Under the pieces are notes generated by a model that did not search any database, was not told where the DNA came from, and was given only the letters and a program-made list of their open reading frames with translations. A stretch of DNA of 64,000 bases from Vreelandella arcis (GTDB lineage Bacteria > Pseudomonadota > Gammaproteobacteria > Pseudomonadales > Halomonadaceae): NCBI RefSeq assembly GCF_900103865.1, contig NZ_FNII01000007.1, positions 186,001 through 250,000 of the forward strand. Reading direction: 5' to 3'. This document shows, in pieces, positions 1-7,892 of this stretch (position 1 is the stretch's first letter; each line of letters begins with the position of its first letter). The position numbers and the translations under genes are program-made.

Positions 1-242
1 TGTACCAGGTGCAGATCTTTGGCGTCTCCCACGGCACTCGGGAAGAGGCCGAGCAGTTAATTGCCTGGATTCGCAGTGGCGATCTAAAGCCTGTTTTGCA
101 TGCTGCCTTCAAGCTGTCTGAACTCCATGAAGCCGAGCGCTATTTCGTCAATCGCGATAGCAACTATCTGGGTAAGATCGTGATCGTCCCGGACAGCCAG
201 TGGCAAAACCACGGCGCGCCGTTTGCCCTAAACGCACCCTAA
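1..242 (+). CDS. Zinc-type alcohol dehydrogenase / quinone oxidoreductase, C-terminal part (5' cut by window edge)
   Basis: The reading frame is already open at base 3 and ends at 242, so only about 79 C-terminal residues are present. The visible segment contains a run like QLIAWIRSGDLKPVLHAAFKLSELHEAERYF and ends in SNYLGKIVIVP. This is the usual end of medium-chain dehydrogenase/reductase (MDR) proteins: the last helix of the catalytic domain plus the GKIVI strand. The cofactor-binding fold and any zinc ligands lie outside the window, so the substrate cannot be inferred. It is co-directional with the proline-racemase-like gene 18 bp downstream and may share its transcript. MDR membership is fairly sure; the subfamily is unknown. 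Confidence 0.7.
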   Translation, partial: YQVQIFGVSHGTREEAEQLIAWIRSGDLKPVLHAAFKLSELHEAERYFVNRDSNYLGKIVIVPDSQWQNHGAPFALNAP

Positions 243-260
243 TCGCAAAGAGACCGGCGA

Positions 261-1334
261 ATGAATACTCAGCACACTATCCAGTTAATGGATACCCACG
301 CGGGCGGTGACGTCAGCCGCATTGTCACAGGCGGCATTGACCATCTTCCCGGTAATAGCGTCCGCGAACAGATGGAATACCTGCGTGACGATGCCGATGG
401 CCTGCGTCGACTGTTGCTTGAAGAGCCTTACGGTATCCCGGAAATGTCGGTGGATCTGTTGGTGCCGCCCTGCGACCCGGAAGCCGTTGCCGGCTACATT
501 ATTATGGAAGTGATGGGCTATCCGATTTACTCGGGCTCTAATACCTTGTGCACCGCCACGGCGGTACTGGAAAGCGGCATCGTGCCCAAGCAAGAAGGCA
601 TTCAGCGCTTCAAACTCGAAGCACCGGCCGGCTTGGTACAGGTCGAAGCCAGGGTACATAACGGCGTGGTGGAATCGGTCACCTGTGGCGGTTTGCCCAG
701 TTACATTGATACCTACCGCGAAACGATCCAGGTGCCCGGCATCGGCCCCGTGACCTATTCGATTGCCTACAGCGGTGGCTTTTACGCGCTGGTGGATGCC
801 GCCGAATTAGGTTTTAAGCTAACTCTGGAAGAAGAGGCGGCGCTGGCGCTTTGTGCACATAAAATCGTTGAAGCGATTAAAGCAGAACGCGGTTTTTCCC
901 ATTACACCCTGGGCGATGTGGGGCCGCTACCGTTTTTGCATTTCATGGGGCCGGAAGAGAAGGTCGCTGACGGCTACGTTCGCTCGCGCTCCACCACCTA
1001 TGTTCATCCCGGCGTGATTTGCCGCAGCACAACGGGCACAGGTACCTCCGCTCGGCTGGCGTTGATGCATTACGAAGGGCGGCTTCATCAGGGCGACAAG
1101 CTGGAAACCGTGTCGCTGCGCAACACCGGCTTTATCGGTACATTCGTCGACTCGCATCAGGAAGGCGCGTATCAGGTGGTGGAAAATACCATCACCGGGC
1201 GCAGCTATGTGCTGGCACATTCGGATATTGTGATTAACTGCGACGATCAGATGGTGAACTGCGGCGAGTTACATCACATTTTAACCGATCGTCATCATCC
1301 GCCTCGCGCTGAGATTCCCTCAGAAACGACATAG
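261..1334 (+). CDS. Proline racemase superfamily protein with Ser/Thr at the usual catalytic Cys positions
   Basis: This 357-residue protein has the length and fold signatures of the proline racemase / hydroxyproline epimerase / trans-3-hydroxy-L-proline dehydratase superfamily (MDTHAGGD start, GNS..E motif, late RSTTGTGTSA loop). Racemases and epimerases use two catalytic cysteines. Here the first motif reads YSGSNT (Ser91 where Cys is expected) and the second reads CRSTTGTGTSA (Thr258 in place of the second Cys, Cys254 in place of the usual Asp). Loss of the second thiol argues against racemization. By analogy with Cys/Thr members it favours a dehydratase on a 3-hydroxyproline-like substrate, but that is inference. 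It follows an MDR gene closely, and its 3' end overlaps the convergent DUF1289 gene by 40 bp. Confidence 0.85.
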   Translation: MNTQHTIQLMDTHAGGDVSRIVTGGIDHLPGNSVREQMEYLRDDADGLRRLLLEEPYGIPEMSVDLLVPPCDPEAVAGYIIMEVMGYPIYSGSNTLCTATAVLESGIVPKQEGIQRFKLEAPAGLVQVEARVHNGVVESVTCGGLPSYIDTYRETIQVPGIGPVTYSIAYSGGFYALVDAAELGFKLTLEEEAALALCAHKIVEAIKAERGFSHYTLGDVGPLPFLHFMGPEEKVADGYVRSRSTTYVHPGVICRSTTGTGTSARLALMHYEGRLHQGDKLETVSLRNTGFIGTFVDSHQEGAYQVVENTITGRSYVLAHSDIVINCDDQMVNCGELHHILTDRHHPPRAEIPSETT

Positions 1335-1507
1335 CCCTCGGCCTCAATGCGTTCCCACACCGGGGCCTTATCGGCCTCGGTCATCTTTCCCCAGCCTGCG
1401 ATTTCATCCAATGTACGGCCGCAGCCTTCACAGAGCGATTGGCTTGGCTCGATACGGCAGACTTTCCGACAGGGAGATAGCGGACGGGGAGAAGGGGGTG
1501 AAGTCAC
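1295..1507 (-). CDS. DUF1289 family small protein
   Basis: The roughly 70-residue product has the DUF1289 hallmark: SPCRKVCRIEPSQSLCEGCGRTLDEIAGW, with four Cys in a CxxxC...CxxC arrangement, followed by a helical WERIEAEG tail. The family is small, widespread in proteobacteria and of unknown biochemical role; the cysteines suggest a metal site. I chose the GTG at 1507, preceded by a GAGG element about 12 nt upstream. A TTG at 1561 in the same frame would add 18 residues but has no visible ribosome-binding site. The gene runs convergent into, and overlaps, the 3' end of the proline-racemase-like gene. Confidence 0.75.
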   Translation of the reverse strand: MTSPPSPRPLSPCRKVCRIEPSQSLCEGCGRTLDEIAGWGKMTEADKAPVWERIEAEGYVVSEGISARGG

Positions 1508-1639
1508 AGGTATCGTTAACCTCTTAGACGCAAAAAAGGGGCGCGCGGAAGCCGCGTTCAACGGCTAGCGTAACATGACCCGCTCGCCACGGGCTGTGAT
1601 AGCGTAACGACTTCGTTCATGTGTTGATGAGGAAAGGCC

Positions 1640-2251
1640 ATGCATTGTTTGCTCGATGAATCGCCGTTAGAAGCAGGCACCTTATATCGGCTATTGTCCG
1701 GCACGATTTGTCCGCGCCCAATCGCTTGGGTGGCTACCCAGGATCGCAACGGCAACGACAACCTTGCCCCGTTTTCGTTTTTTAATGTCGTCAGCGTTGA
1801 TCCACCGGTGGTGGGGTTTTCGCCGCTTCAGAACGGGCAGGGGCGTAGCAAAGATACTGTGCGCAACCTAGAAGAAAACCCCGAATGCGTGGTGCATATC
1901 AGTAGCGAAGCGCTGGTCGATGCGCTCAATACGACCAGCGCCAGCCTGTCGCCCGGTGAGGATGAGTTTATGCTGGCGGGGCTGGAAAAAGCCGCCATGC
2001 CCGGGGTATCGGTGCCTCGCATCGCCAGCGCGCCGGTCGCGTTTGGCTGCCGTTTGCGCGATATTATTCACTTTGGCGACCAACCCATGGCAGGCAACCT
2101 GGTGCTTGCCAACGTGATTTCCCTGCATCTTGATGACGCTATTTGGGACGGCCGTCACGTCAACTTGGACGTGCTTAAACCGGTCGGCCGTTTGGCAGGC
2201 AGCGATTACATCCGCACCACAGACCGTTTCGCCTTGCAGCGCCCCCGTTAA
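1640..2251 (+). CDS. Flavin reductase-like (FMN-binding split barrel) protein
   Basis: This 203-residue protein has the split-barrel flavin reductase pattern: LSGTICPRPIAWVAT, then NLAPFSFFNVVSVDPPVVGFSP, typical of FMN-binding proteins of the DIM6/NTAB type. The later segment, with a stretch around VNLDVLKPVGRLAGSDYIRTTDRF, is the common C-terminal part of these proteins. It would bind FMN and either reduce flavin for a partner oxygenase or reduce a small substrate; no partner oxygenase is visible nearby. The start is supported by a TGAGGAAAGG element just upstream. A hairpin follows the stop codon. Confidence 0.85.
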   Translation: MHCLLDESPLEAGTLYRLLSGTICPRPIAWVATQDRNGNDNLAPFSFFNVVSVDPPVVGFSPLQNGQGRSKDTVRNLEENPECVVHISSEALVDALNTTSASLSPGEDEFMLAGLEKAAMPGVSVPRIASAPVAFGCRLRDIIHFGDQPMAGNLVLANVISLHLDDAIWDGRHVNLDVLKPVGRLAGSDYIRTTDRFALQRPR

Positions 2252-2257
2252 CCCTTC

Positions 2258-2281
2258 AACCCATCAGCCAACGGATGGGTT
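2258..2281 (+). terminator. Hairpin after the flavin reductase gene (possible terminator)
   Basis: AACCCATC and GATGGGTT form a perfect 8-bp stem around an 8-nt loop, starting 7 bp after the stop codon. There is no clear T run afterwards, so it may act as a weak or factor-dependent terminator or as a 3'-end stabiliser. Confidence 0.5.
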
Positions 2282-2324
2282 ACAAGTCGTTACTATGTTT
2301 ATTAGTAATTACGAATAGTCGTCC

Positions 2325-2351
2325 TTTAGTTCAGGATTTTGCGGCCGATAG
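2325..2351 (+). promoter_or_regulatory. FliA (sigma-28)-like promoter upstream of the SBP-chemoreceptor pair
   Basis: TTTAGTTC (2325-2332), an 11-bp spacer and GCCGATAG (2344-2351) match the enterobacterial FliA pattern TAAAGTTT-N11-GCCGATAA at 5/8 and 7/8 positions, with the correct spacing. Its location upstream of a chemoreceptor operon agrees with flagellar-class control. This was found by eye; it is a prediction, not a mapped start. Confidence 0.6.
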
Positions 2352-2363
2352 TGCTTCTGTATG

Positions 2364-2392
2364 TTCGCCACACTGATATTCAGTGTGGCGAA
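2364..2392. repeat. Perfect 13-bp inverted repeat in the leader of the SBP-MCP unit
   Basis: TTCGCCACACTGA (2364-2376) and TCAGTGTGGCGAA (2380-2392) are perfect inverted copies separated by TAT. The repeat begins about 12 bp after the -10-like box of the predicted FliA promoter, so it would fold at the very 5' end of the transcript. It could alternatively be a terminator for upstream transcription or a repressor operator. A second, imperfect stem (GTTTTACAAC near 2412 with GTTGTTTTAAAAC near 2433) follows in the roughly 150-nt leader. Confidence 0.6.
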
Positions 2393-2511
2393 AGCGTATC
2401 TTCACGGCACTGTTTTACAACACTTTTTACAAGTTGTTTTAAAACTAATTAAAAAAGTTATTACACAAGCCGTACTTGGCAAAAAGCTGGCAAGCAAATT
2501 GAGGAAGGGCA

Positions 2512-3666
2512 ATGCGACGATTTTGGATAGCGTTACTGGTAAGCATGGTGTGGGTTCCGGTGGCCCAGGCAGAGCTTAATTTTGCCATTGTAGCCCCTGA
2601 TACAGGCGCGGCTGCTTCGCTCGGGCAAGGCATGAAAAAAGGCATTGATACCTATTTTGCCGAGGTCAATGCGGCGGGTGGGGTGAATGGTGAAACACTT
2701 TCTCTCACCGCCTTTGATGACCGGTACGACCCGCTGAGTGCCGCTCGGCATACCCGCGAGGTGGTCAATAACGACGACATCCTAGCGGCGATTGGTAACG
2801 TGGGTACGCCCACCGCAACGGTTACCATACCGATCCACAATGAAGCGGAAACCCTCTTATACGGTGCCTTCACTGGTGCGGGGGTATTGCGCCAATCTCC
2901 CCCTGACCGTTATGTCATTAACTATCGTGCAAGCTATGTTCAAGAAACCGCGGCGATGGTCAATGGCCTGATGGAAGCCGGCATCGAGCCGGAGGAAATT
3001 GCCTTCTTCACCCAAAACGACAGCTTCGGCGACGCTGGCTACAACGGGGCGAAGCAAGCGCTTGAAGCACAGGGCTTTACCGGCATCCAAAACCTCGCCC
3101 ACGGACGCTTTTCCCGCGGGACCCGCAACGTTCATCAGGGACTGGCCACCATCCTCCAGGCGGCTGAAACGCCCAAAGCGGTGATTATCGTTGGCACTTA
3201 CGGCCCCGCCGCTGACTTTATTCGTGAAGCTCGCCAGGACATCCCTGATGCGGTGTTCCTCAACGTGTCCTTCGTGGGCAGCCAGGCGCTGTTGAATGAA
3301 CTGGGTGATCAGGCAGACGGCGTGATCGTGACCCAGGTAGTGCCGCCATTGGACGCTGATCTGCCCGCCGTTGAAGCCTACCGCCAGGCCCTCGATGAAC
3401 ATGCCAACGGCAGTGAGCCTGACTTTGTTTCGCTGGAAGGCTATCTGGCCGCCAAGTTGTTTGTGGAAGGTGTAAAAGCCGCCGGCGACTCACCGGATCG
3501 CGAGGCAATTGTCGACGGCCTGCTGGGGTTGGGTGAGGTAGACATTGGCCTGGAAGAGCCGCTGCACCTGGGGCCTAACGACCACCAGGCGAGTGACAGC
3601 GTCTGGCCGACGATCATTGACGACGGAAAATTTGAGTTAGTCGAGTGGTCAACGCTGCTGCGCTAA
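2512..3666 (+). CDS. Periplasmic branched-chain-amino-acid-type substrate-binding protein (orphan; paired with a chemoreceptor)
   Basis: The 384-residue protein begins with a signal peptide (MRRFWIALLVSMVWVPVAQA, cleavage after AQA) and continues as a LivJ-type periplasmic binding protein: early LNFAIVAPDTGAAASLGQGMKKG, then AAIGNVGTPTATVTIPI, and a late SLEGYLAAKLFVEGVKAAG. No permease or ATPase genes adjoin it. The next gene, 55 bp downstream, is a chemoreceptor. A role as ligand-presenting protein for chemotaxis is therefore more likely than transport; the ligand is unknown. A GAGGAAGGG element precedes the ATG, and a FliA-like promoter lies about 160 bp upstream. Confidence 0.85.
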   Translation: MRRFWIALLVSMVWVPVAQAELNFAIVAPDTGAAASLGQGMKKGIDTYFAEVNAAGGVNGETLSLTAFDDRYDPLSAARHTREVVNNDDILAAIGNVGTPTATVTIPIHNEAETLLYGAFTGAGVLRQSPPDRYVINYRASYVQETAAMVNGLMEAGIEPEEIAFFTQNDSFGDAGYNGAKQALEAQGFTGIQNLAHGRFSRGTRNVHQGLATILQAAETPKAVIIVGTYGPAADFIREARQDIPDAVFLNVSFVGSQALLNELGDQADGVIVTQVVPPLDADLPAVEAYRQALDEHANGSEPDFVSLEGYLAAKLFVEGVKAAGDSPDREAIVDGLLGLGEVDIGLEEPLHLGPNDHQASDSVWPTIIDDGKFELVEWSTLLR

Positions 3667-3721
3667 AGCGTTCATCCGCTGCTGATGCGTAATTTACCTC
3701 TGACACAAGCGAAGTAAGCTA

Positions 3722-5836
3722 ATGAAAAAAACTCTCAGTTTACGTGCCATGTTGATTGGCTTGTTTCTGGCTGCCGTTATCGGTGCCGTGGTGCTGGCGG
3801 CAACTGGTTGGATCACTAATCAGCGTTTGATCGATTCGCAGCGCTACATCACCGGTGAAGTAATGCCGCTGCAAAATGCCAGCCGCGAGATGGTGTCGAC
3901 CATGGGCGCATTTGGACAGCGTCATGCCGACCTGCTGGCCGCCGAGAACGCCGCCGATCTGGAAGAGATCCCCACCCGGGAAACCCTGGATCAGCGCTTT
4001 AATCAGGCACGCGATGACCTGGCGGCCGACGATGCCGAAACCCAGTCAAGCCAGTTGGCCACGCTGGATGAGCACTACCAAACCCTGCTTGCAAGCGACA
4101 CCTCGCTGGAAAACGTTCGCGAGGAAGAACTCGCCCTTCAGGCTCGCATGAACGAGCAACTGGCCGAGATGCAGGCGTTGATCAGCGAAGTGATGAGTAG
4201 CGCCGGCGATATCGCCGGGCGGACCGCGCTCGTTCAGGTGCGCGAACAGCGCGCGCTAGAGGACCAACTGAACGCCTGGCGTAGCGACGGCATGACCACC
4301 TTGCCGACGGGCCTGCTGGATAACCTGTTCAGCAATGAAGCGGACGTGACCCGACTGAGTAGTGAAGTGCGCATCGCCGTGGCCATGCTGGCCGACCTTG
4401 GGCGTCGCTTATTGCAGGTGGAGAGCGAAGACGAGCTGGTCAACCTGCGTCACAATCAGATCGGCCAGCAAATTGGTTTGGCTCGGCAGTCGCTGGCGGG
4501 GATCATGAGCGCGCCAAGCGCCGATACCGAACAGGTCGCGCTGGTTAACGAATTGGACGATATTATCGTCGAGCTGGAAAGCCTGATGCTCACTGATGAA
4601 AGCTCCGTCTACGCGCTGCGTCAGCAGCAGCTGGAGCGTCAGGAGCAGGTTCAGAATGAGCTGAATAACGTCGGCCAGGCAATGGCGCAGATGGGCGATG
4701 CCCTGACCGACGTTGAAGCCTATGCGGTGGCACAAGCCGATACCGCCGCCGAGCAGGCTGAAACCCTGGCCAACGCAGGGCGTACGCTATTGATCACGGT
4801 GACCCTGGTGGTGATTGCGCTGCTGGCGATCTTCGGCTGGCGCACCATGGTACGCGTGCTGGGGCCGCTGCTGACCATGCGTCAACAGATGGAAAATATC
4901 AGCGGTGCCGCCGGCGAAAATGCTGACCTGTCGATGCGCCTTGATTTGCAGCGTAATGATGAAGTCGGCCAGACCGCGCAGGCGTTCAACCGCATGATGG
5001 ACACCTTTGAAGGCATGGTGGCGCAAATTCGTCAAAGCGCCGAGGCGATTGCTGCCAGCAGCCGCCAGATTGCCTCGGGTAACGAAAACCTCTCCCAGCG
5101 TACCGATCAGCAGGCCGCTTCGCTGGCGGAAACCGCGTCGAGCCTCGAGCAGATCACCGCCACGGTCAAGCAAACCGCCGACTACGCGGACCATGCCAAA
5201 GGCGCGAGCAACAGCGTTGATCAGCGCGCCCGTTCCGCCGGAGATGTCGCCCAGCGCACCACCCAGGCCATGGGCGATATTCGCGAGGCCAGCGAAAAAA
5301 TCACCAGCATCATCAAGGCCATCGACGACATCGCCTTCCAGACCAATCTGCTGGCGCTCAACGCCTCGGTAGAGGCCGCCCGGGCCGGTGAGCAAGGACG
5401 TGGTTTTGCCGTGGTCGCCCAGGAAGTCCGCAAGCTGGCCGGTAGAAGTGCGGAAGAAGCCGCACAGATCCGCCATCTGGTCGATGACAGCGTGGTCAAG
5501 GTGAGCGAAGGCGAGCACCTGGTGAATGCCTCGAGCACTCACCTAAATGAAATCGTCGACAGCCTGACCGAAGTCACGCGCTACGTGACGGAAATTGCCC
5601 AGGCGACCCACGAGCAGTCCTCCGGTATTGAGCAGATCAACCAGGCGATTGCCCAGTTGGATCAGGTGACGCACCAGAACGCCCACCTGGTGCAGGAAGC
5701 CTCCACCGAAAGCCAGACCCTCGACGAGCGTGCCAGTGACATGAACCTGCTGGTAAGCCGCTTCAAGGTCGGCGAAGGTGCCGGACAGCGCCATCTATCC
5801 CTGCCGGAGCAGAAGCCAGCGCCCCGCCTCAGCTAG
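3722..5836 (+). CDS. Methyl-accepting chemotaxis protein with large periplasmic domain
   Basis: This 704-residue chemoreceptor has a first membrane segment at about residues 9-29 and a long, mostly helical periplasmic region to about 350, about twice the size of a Tar-type four-helix bundle. A second membrane segment lies at about 352-373, followed by HAMP (about 374-430) and the signalling domain, with the conserved hairpin tip around [38 protein letters not shown] (about 535-572). It ends in PAPRLS and has no CheR/CheB-tethering xWxxF pentapeptide. It sits 55 bp after the orphan binding protein, suggesting that the two sense a shared ligand. The large sensor region would give room to dock a binding protein (inference). 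Confidence 0.95.
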   Translation: MKKTLSLRAMLIGLFLAAVIGAVVLAATGWITNQRLIDSQRYITGEVMPLQNASREMVSTMGAFGQRHADLLAAENAADLEEIPTRETLDQRFNQARDDLAADDAETQSSQLATLDEHYQTLLASDTSLENVREEELALQARMNEQLAEMQALISEVMSSAGDIAGRTALVQVREQRALEDQLNAWRSDGMTTLPTGLLDNLFSNEADVTRLSSEVRIAVAMLADLGRRLLQVESEDELVNLRHNQIGQQIGLARQSLAGIMSAPSADTEQVALVNELDDIIVELESLMLTDESSVYALRQQQLERQEQVQNELNNVGQAMAQMGDALTDVEAYAVAQADTAAEQAETLANAGRTLLITVTLVVIALLAIFGWRTMVRVLGPLLTMRQQMENISGAAGENADLSMRLDLQRNDEVGQTAQAFNRMMDTFEGMVAQIRQSAEAIAASSRQIASGNENLSQRTDQQAASLAETASSLEQITATVKQTADYADHAKGASNSVDQRARSAGDVAQRTTQAMGDIREASEKITSIIKAIDDIAFQTNLLALNASVEAARAGEQGRGFAVVAQEVRKLAGRSAEEAAQIRHLVDDSVVKVSEGEHLVNASSTHLNEIVDSLTEVTRYVTEIAQATHEQSSGIEQINQAIAQLDQVTHQNAHLVQEASTESQTLDERASDMNLLVSRFKVGEGAGQRHLSLPEQKPAPRLS

Positions 5837-5846
5837 TCTGCCCATA

Positions 5847-5882
5847 CACCCGCCGTCATCGCGCAAGGCTTGGCGGCGGGTG
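5847..5882 (+). terminator. Hairpin after the chemoreceptor gene
   Basis: CACCCGCCGTCA and TGGCGGCGGGTG pair over 12 bp (one G-T wobble) around a 12-nt loop, 10 bp after the stop codon. Only a loose pyrimidine-rich stretch (CCCGTCTTTT) follows about 20 bp later, so this is a candidate terminator without a tight T run. Confidence 0.6.
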
Positions 5883-5982
5883 TAGTAACGGCCTACTACC
5901 CGTCTTTTAATGGCGCTTGCTAAGCTCAAATCACACGCGCTCCGCGTGGAACTCCAACGTGTGGATAACAAGGAGACTTGAG

Positions 5983-6552
5983 ATGAGCAGCAAGCGGATT
6001 TTAATGATTACCGGCGACTTCACCGAAGATTACGAAACCATGGTGCCGTTTCAGGCGCTGATGGCGGTGGGTCACCAAGTGGACGCGGTATGCCCCGACA
6101 AGCAGGCGGGGGACAGCGTAGCGACCGCCATCCATGATTTCGAAGGCGACCAAACCTACACCGAAAAACCCGGGCATCGGTTTGCCCTCAACGCAACCTT
6201 TGCCGAGATAAACCCGGCGGATTACGACGCGTTGGTGGTGCCCGGCGGTCGTGCGCCGGAATATCTTCGCCTGAACAAACAGGTGCTCACCATGGTGCAG
6301 CACTTTTTCGAGGCCGATAAGCCGGTGGCGGCGATCTGCCACGGCGCGCAGTTGTTAGCCGCCGCCAAAGTGCTGGAAGGCAGGCAGTGCTCGGCTTACC
6401 CGGCCTGCCAGCCGGAGGTAGAGCTTGCCGGAGGTCGCTTTGCCAACCTGGACGTGACCGATGCAGTGACCGACGGCAATCTGGTCACCGCGCCGGCGTG
6501 GCCCGCACATCCGGCCTGGCTTGCCCAGTTCATGGCGGTGCTGGACCGCTAA
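5983..6552 (+). CDS. DJ-1/PfpI family protein
   Basis: The 189-residue product carries the class I glutamine-amidotransferase-like fold of DJ-1/Pfp[14 protein letters not shown], then the nucleophile elbow [12 protein letters not shown] with Cys, and the C-terminal [20 protein letters not shown]. Relatives act as glyoxalase/deglycase or stress-response proteins; the exact activity cannot be read from sequence. I start it at the ATG at 5983, which follows an AAGGAGAC site. A frame-open extension back to 5917 lacks family similarity. A 13-bp inverted repeat follows the gene. Confidence 0.88.
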   Translation: MSSKRILMITGDFTEDYETMVPFQALMAVGHQVDAVCPDKQAGDSVATAIHDFEGDQTYTEKPGHRFALNATFAEINPADYDALVVPGGRAPEYLRLNKQVLTMVQHFFEADKPVAAICHGAQLLAAAKVLEGRQCSAYPACQPEVELAGGRFANLDVTDAVTDGNLVTAPAWPAHPAWLAQFMAVLDR

Positions 6553-6604
6553 GCGCACTTTCAATGGCCTGTGCACCGCGCTGATCGACTGGGCGCGGGG
6601 CAGT

Positions 6605-6635
6605 TTGGCCGCTATGCTGATGGCATAGCGGCCAA
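6605..6635. repeat. Perfect 13-bp inverted repeat between the DJ-1 and ribbon-helix-helix genes
   Basis: TTGGCCGCTATGC (6605-6617) and GCATAGCGGCCAA (6623-6635) are perfect inverted copies around TGATG. The element lies about 50 bp after the DJ-1 stop and 20 bp before the ribbon-helix-helix start. It could be a terminator stem or an operator for autoregulation by the DNA-binding protein encoded next; no T run favours the simple terminator reading. Confidence 0.6.
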
Positions 6636-6654
6636 TACTTCAAAGAGGCGTGTG

Positions 6655-7017
6655 ATGTGCAAACTGTTTATTGATGCCGACCCCGCGCTGTGGCAAAGCG
6701 CGACCCATTCGCTGCGCATTGACGGCATGGTGACCAGCGTGCGGCTGGAAAACTACTTCTGGCAGATTCTTGAGGAAATCGCCCAGCGTGATGGCATGAA
6801 TACCGCGCAAATGATCACCCGGCTCTACCATGAGTCGATCGCCGCCGGACACGACTTGGGCAACTTCACGTCGTTTCTGCGCGTCTGTGCGCTGCGTTAT
6901 CAAGCCCTCCAGCTAAGCGGTGATATACCCACGAGCCTGGCGGTGCCGATTGGTTCGCTGGATAGCGAACCTCTGGTTGGCCAGCAGGGTGCGACTCGCG
7001 CCAACCAAGTGCACTGA
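6655..7017 (+). CDS. Ribbon-helix-helix (RHH_4-type) domain protein
   Basis: The 120-residue product starts MCKLFIDADPALWQSATHSLRIDGMVTSVRLENYFWQILEEIAQRDGM and resembles the RHH_4 family of small ribbon-helix-helix proteins: a beta strand with TSVRLEN followed by two helices ending near SFLRVCALRYQALQL. Such proteins are probable DNA-binding regulators; targets are unknown. The ATG at 6655 is preceded by AAAGAGGCG. An upstream frame extension to 6571 would run across the palindrome at 6605-6635 and is rejected. The C-terminal 30 residues look disordered. Confidence 0.75.
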   Translation: MCKLFIDADPALWQSATHSLRIDGMVTSVRLENYFWQILEEIAQRDGMNTAQMITRLYHESIAAGHDLGNFTSFLRVCALRYQALQLSGDIPTSLAVPIGSLDSEPLVGQQGATRANQVH

Positions 7018-7021
7018 ACGG

Positions 7022-7789
7022 CTATTCGAGCCGTTCTTCCAGCCCGTCAAGAAACGCCTCGATACGGCGCGCGTTGGTGCCGACATCGCTGGCGCCCAAC
7101 CGCGACGCCGAACGCATATCCACCTTGACGCCGTCTTCCTGTTCGCTCAGGCGAATCACCACGTCATCCTTGAAGCCGAACCAGCGAGTCTCGGCGGTGG
7201 CCTCGATCGTGTGGTCGCTAATCGCCGCTATCTGCCAGCCGGCCGACTCGACCTCTGACTGGGCGGCGCTAAGCACCCGCGATAGCGGTGCTGCTACCAC
7301 GAGCGGCTGCACCTCGGGGTAAGCGTCCTGCTGCTGACGCGCCGTTTCATCGCCGGGGTAGTCAACGCCGTTGGGCGCGGCTTCCCGGGCGTCGCGCAGG
7401 GCGTCAAAGGTCGGCGGGTTCTGGGTGTCGGTAGTGATGTCGTGAATCACCGGGGCCTGCTGGGCCCGCTGCCATTGCTGCCACGGCATATACAGCAGCG
7501 CGGCAGTGCCCACGAGTACGATCACCGCGGTGACACCCGCGCCGGGACGGCGCGTAAAGATGCTGAGCACCAGCACAAGCAGCCCCAGCGTGGCTGCCGC
7601 GGCGGCGAGATAGGCGCCATAGCGCAGCAGGCTGAAGGCGTCGCCCAGGGCAAGCAGTTCAGTGCGGTAGGCGGGGCCTGCTCCGCCCATCAGCAACAAG
7701 GCCGCCAGTAGCGCTAAAACGCTCAGCCAGGCCAGGACGTTGGGCCAGCGGCCACCTTTGGGTTGCTGAGCGCTGGGTGGTTTTGTCAT
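7022..7789 (-). CDS. DUF1499 membrane protein
   Basis: The 255-residue protein has three hydrophobic segments in the first 110 residues (around VLAWLSVLALLAALLLMGG, YGAYLAAAAATLGLLVLVLSIF and VTAVIVLVGTAALLYMPW) and a C-terminal soluble DUF1499 domain starting near YPEVQPLVVAAPLSRV, with the recognisable TIEATAETRWFGFKDDVVIRL and VDMRSASRLGASDVGTNARRIEAFL. The family has no firmly established biochemical role; the soluble part should face one side of the inner membrane. It ends 4 bp from the convergent ribbon-helix-helix gene. Confidence 0.85.
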   Translation of the reverse strand: MTKPPSAQQPKGGRWPNVLAWLSVLALLAALLLMGGAGPAYRTELLALGDAFSLLRYGAYLAAAAATLGLLVLVLSIFTRRPGAGVTAVIVLVGTAALLYMPWQQWQRAQQAPVIHDITTDTQNPPTFDALRDAREAAPNGVDYPGDETARQQQDAYPEVQPLVVAAPLSRVLSAAQSEVESAGWQIAAISDHTIEATAETRWFGFKDDVVIRLSEQEDGVKVDMRSASRLGASDVGTNARRIEAFLDGLEERLE

Positions 7790-7892
7790 GCTTTTCTCCT
7801 GAGTGACGACGCGTTAATCCATTTATATGTCTTCAGCATAACCAGCCATGTCACGGTATGCTTGTTTTCCTGCAACGAGAACGCCAACCACA

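Noticed and set aside
2857..3402. 181-codon minus-strand frame opposite the orphan binding protein
   Set aside because: Antisense shadow of a gene with a clear signal peptide and family motifs.
4787..5542. Long open frame (251 codons) on the minus strand inside the chemoreceptor gene
   Set aside because: It lies wholly opposite the conserved HAMP and signalling region, whose codon pattern explains it. The translation shows no family features and there is no ribosome site.
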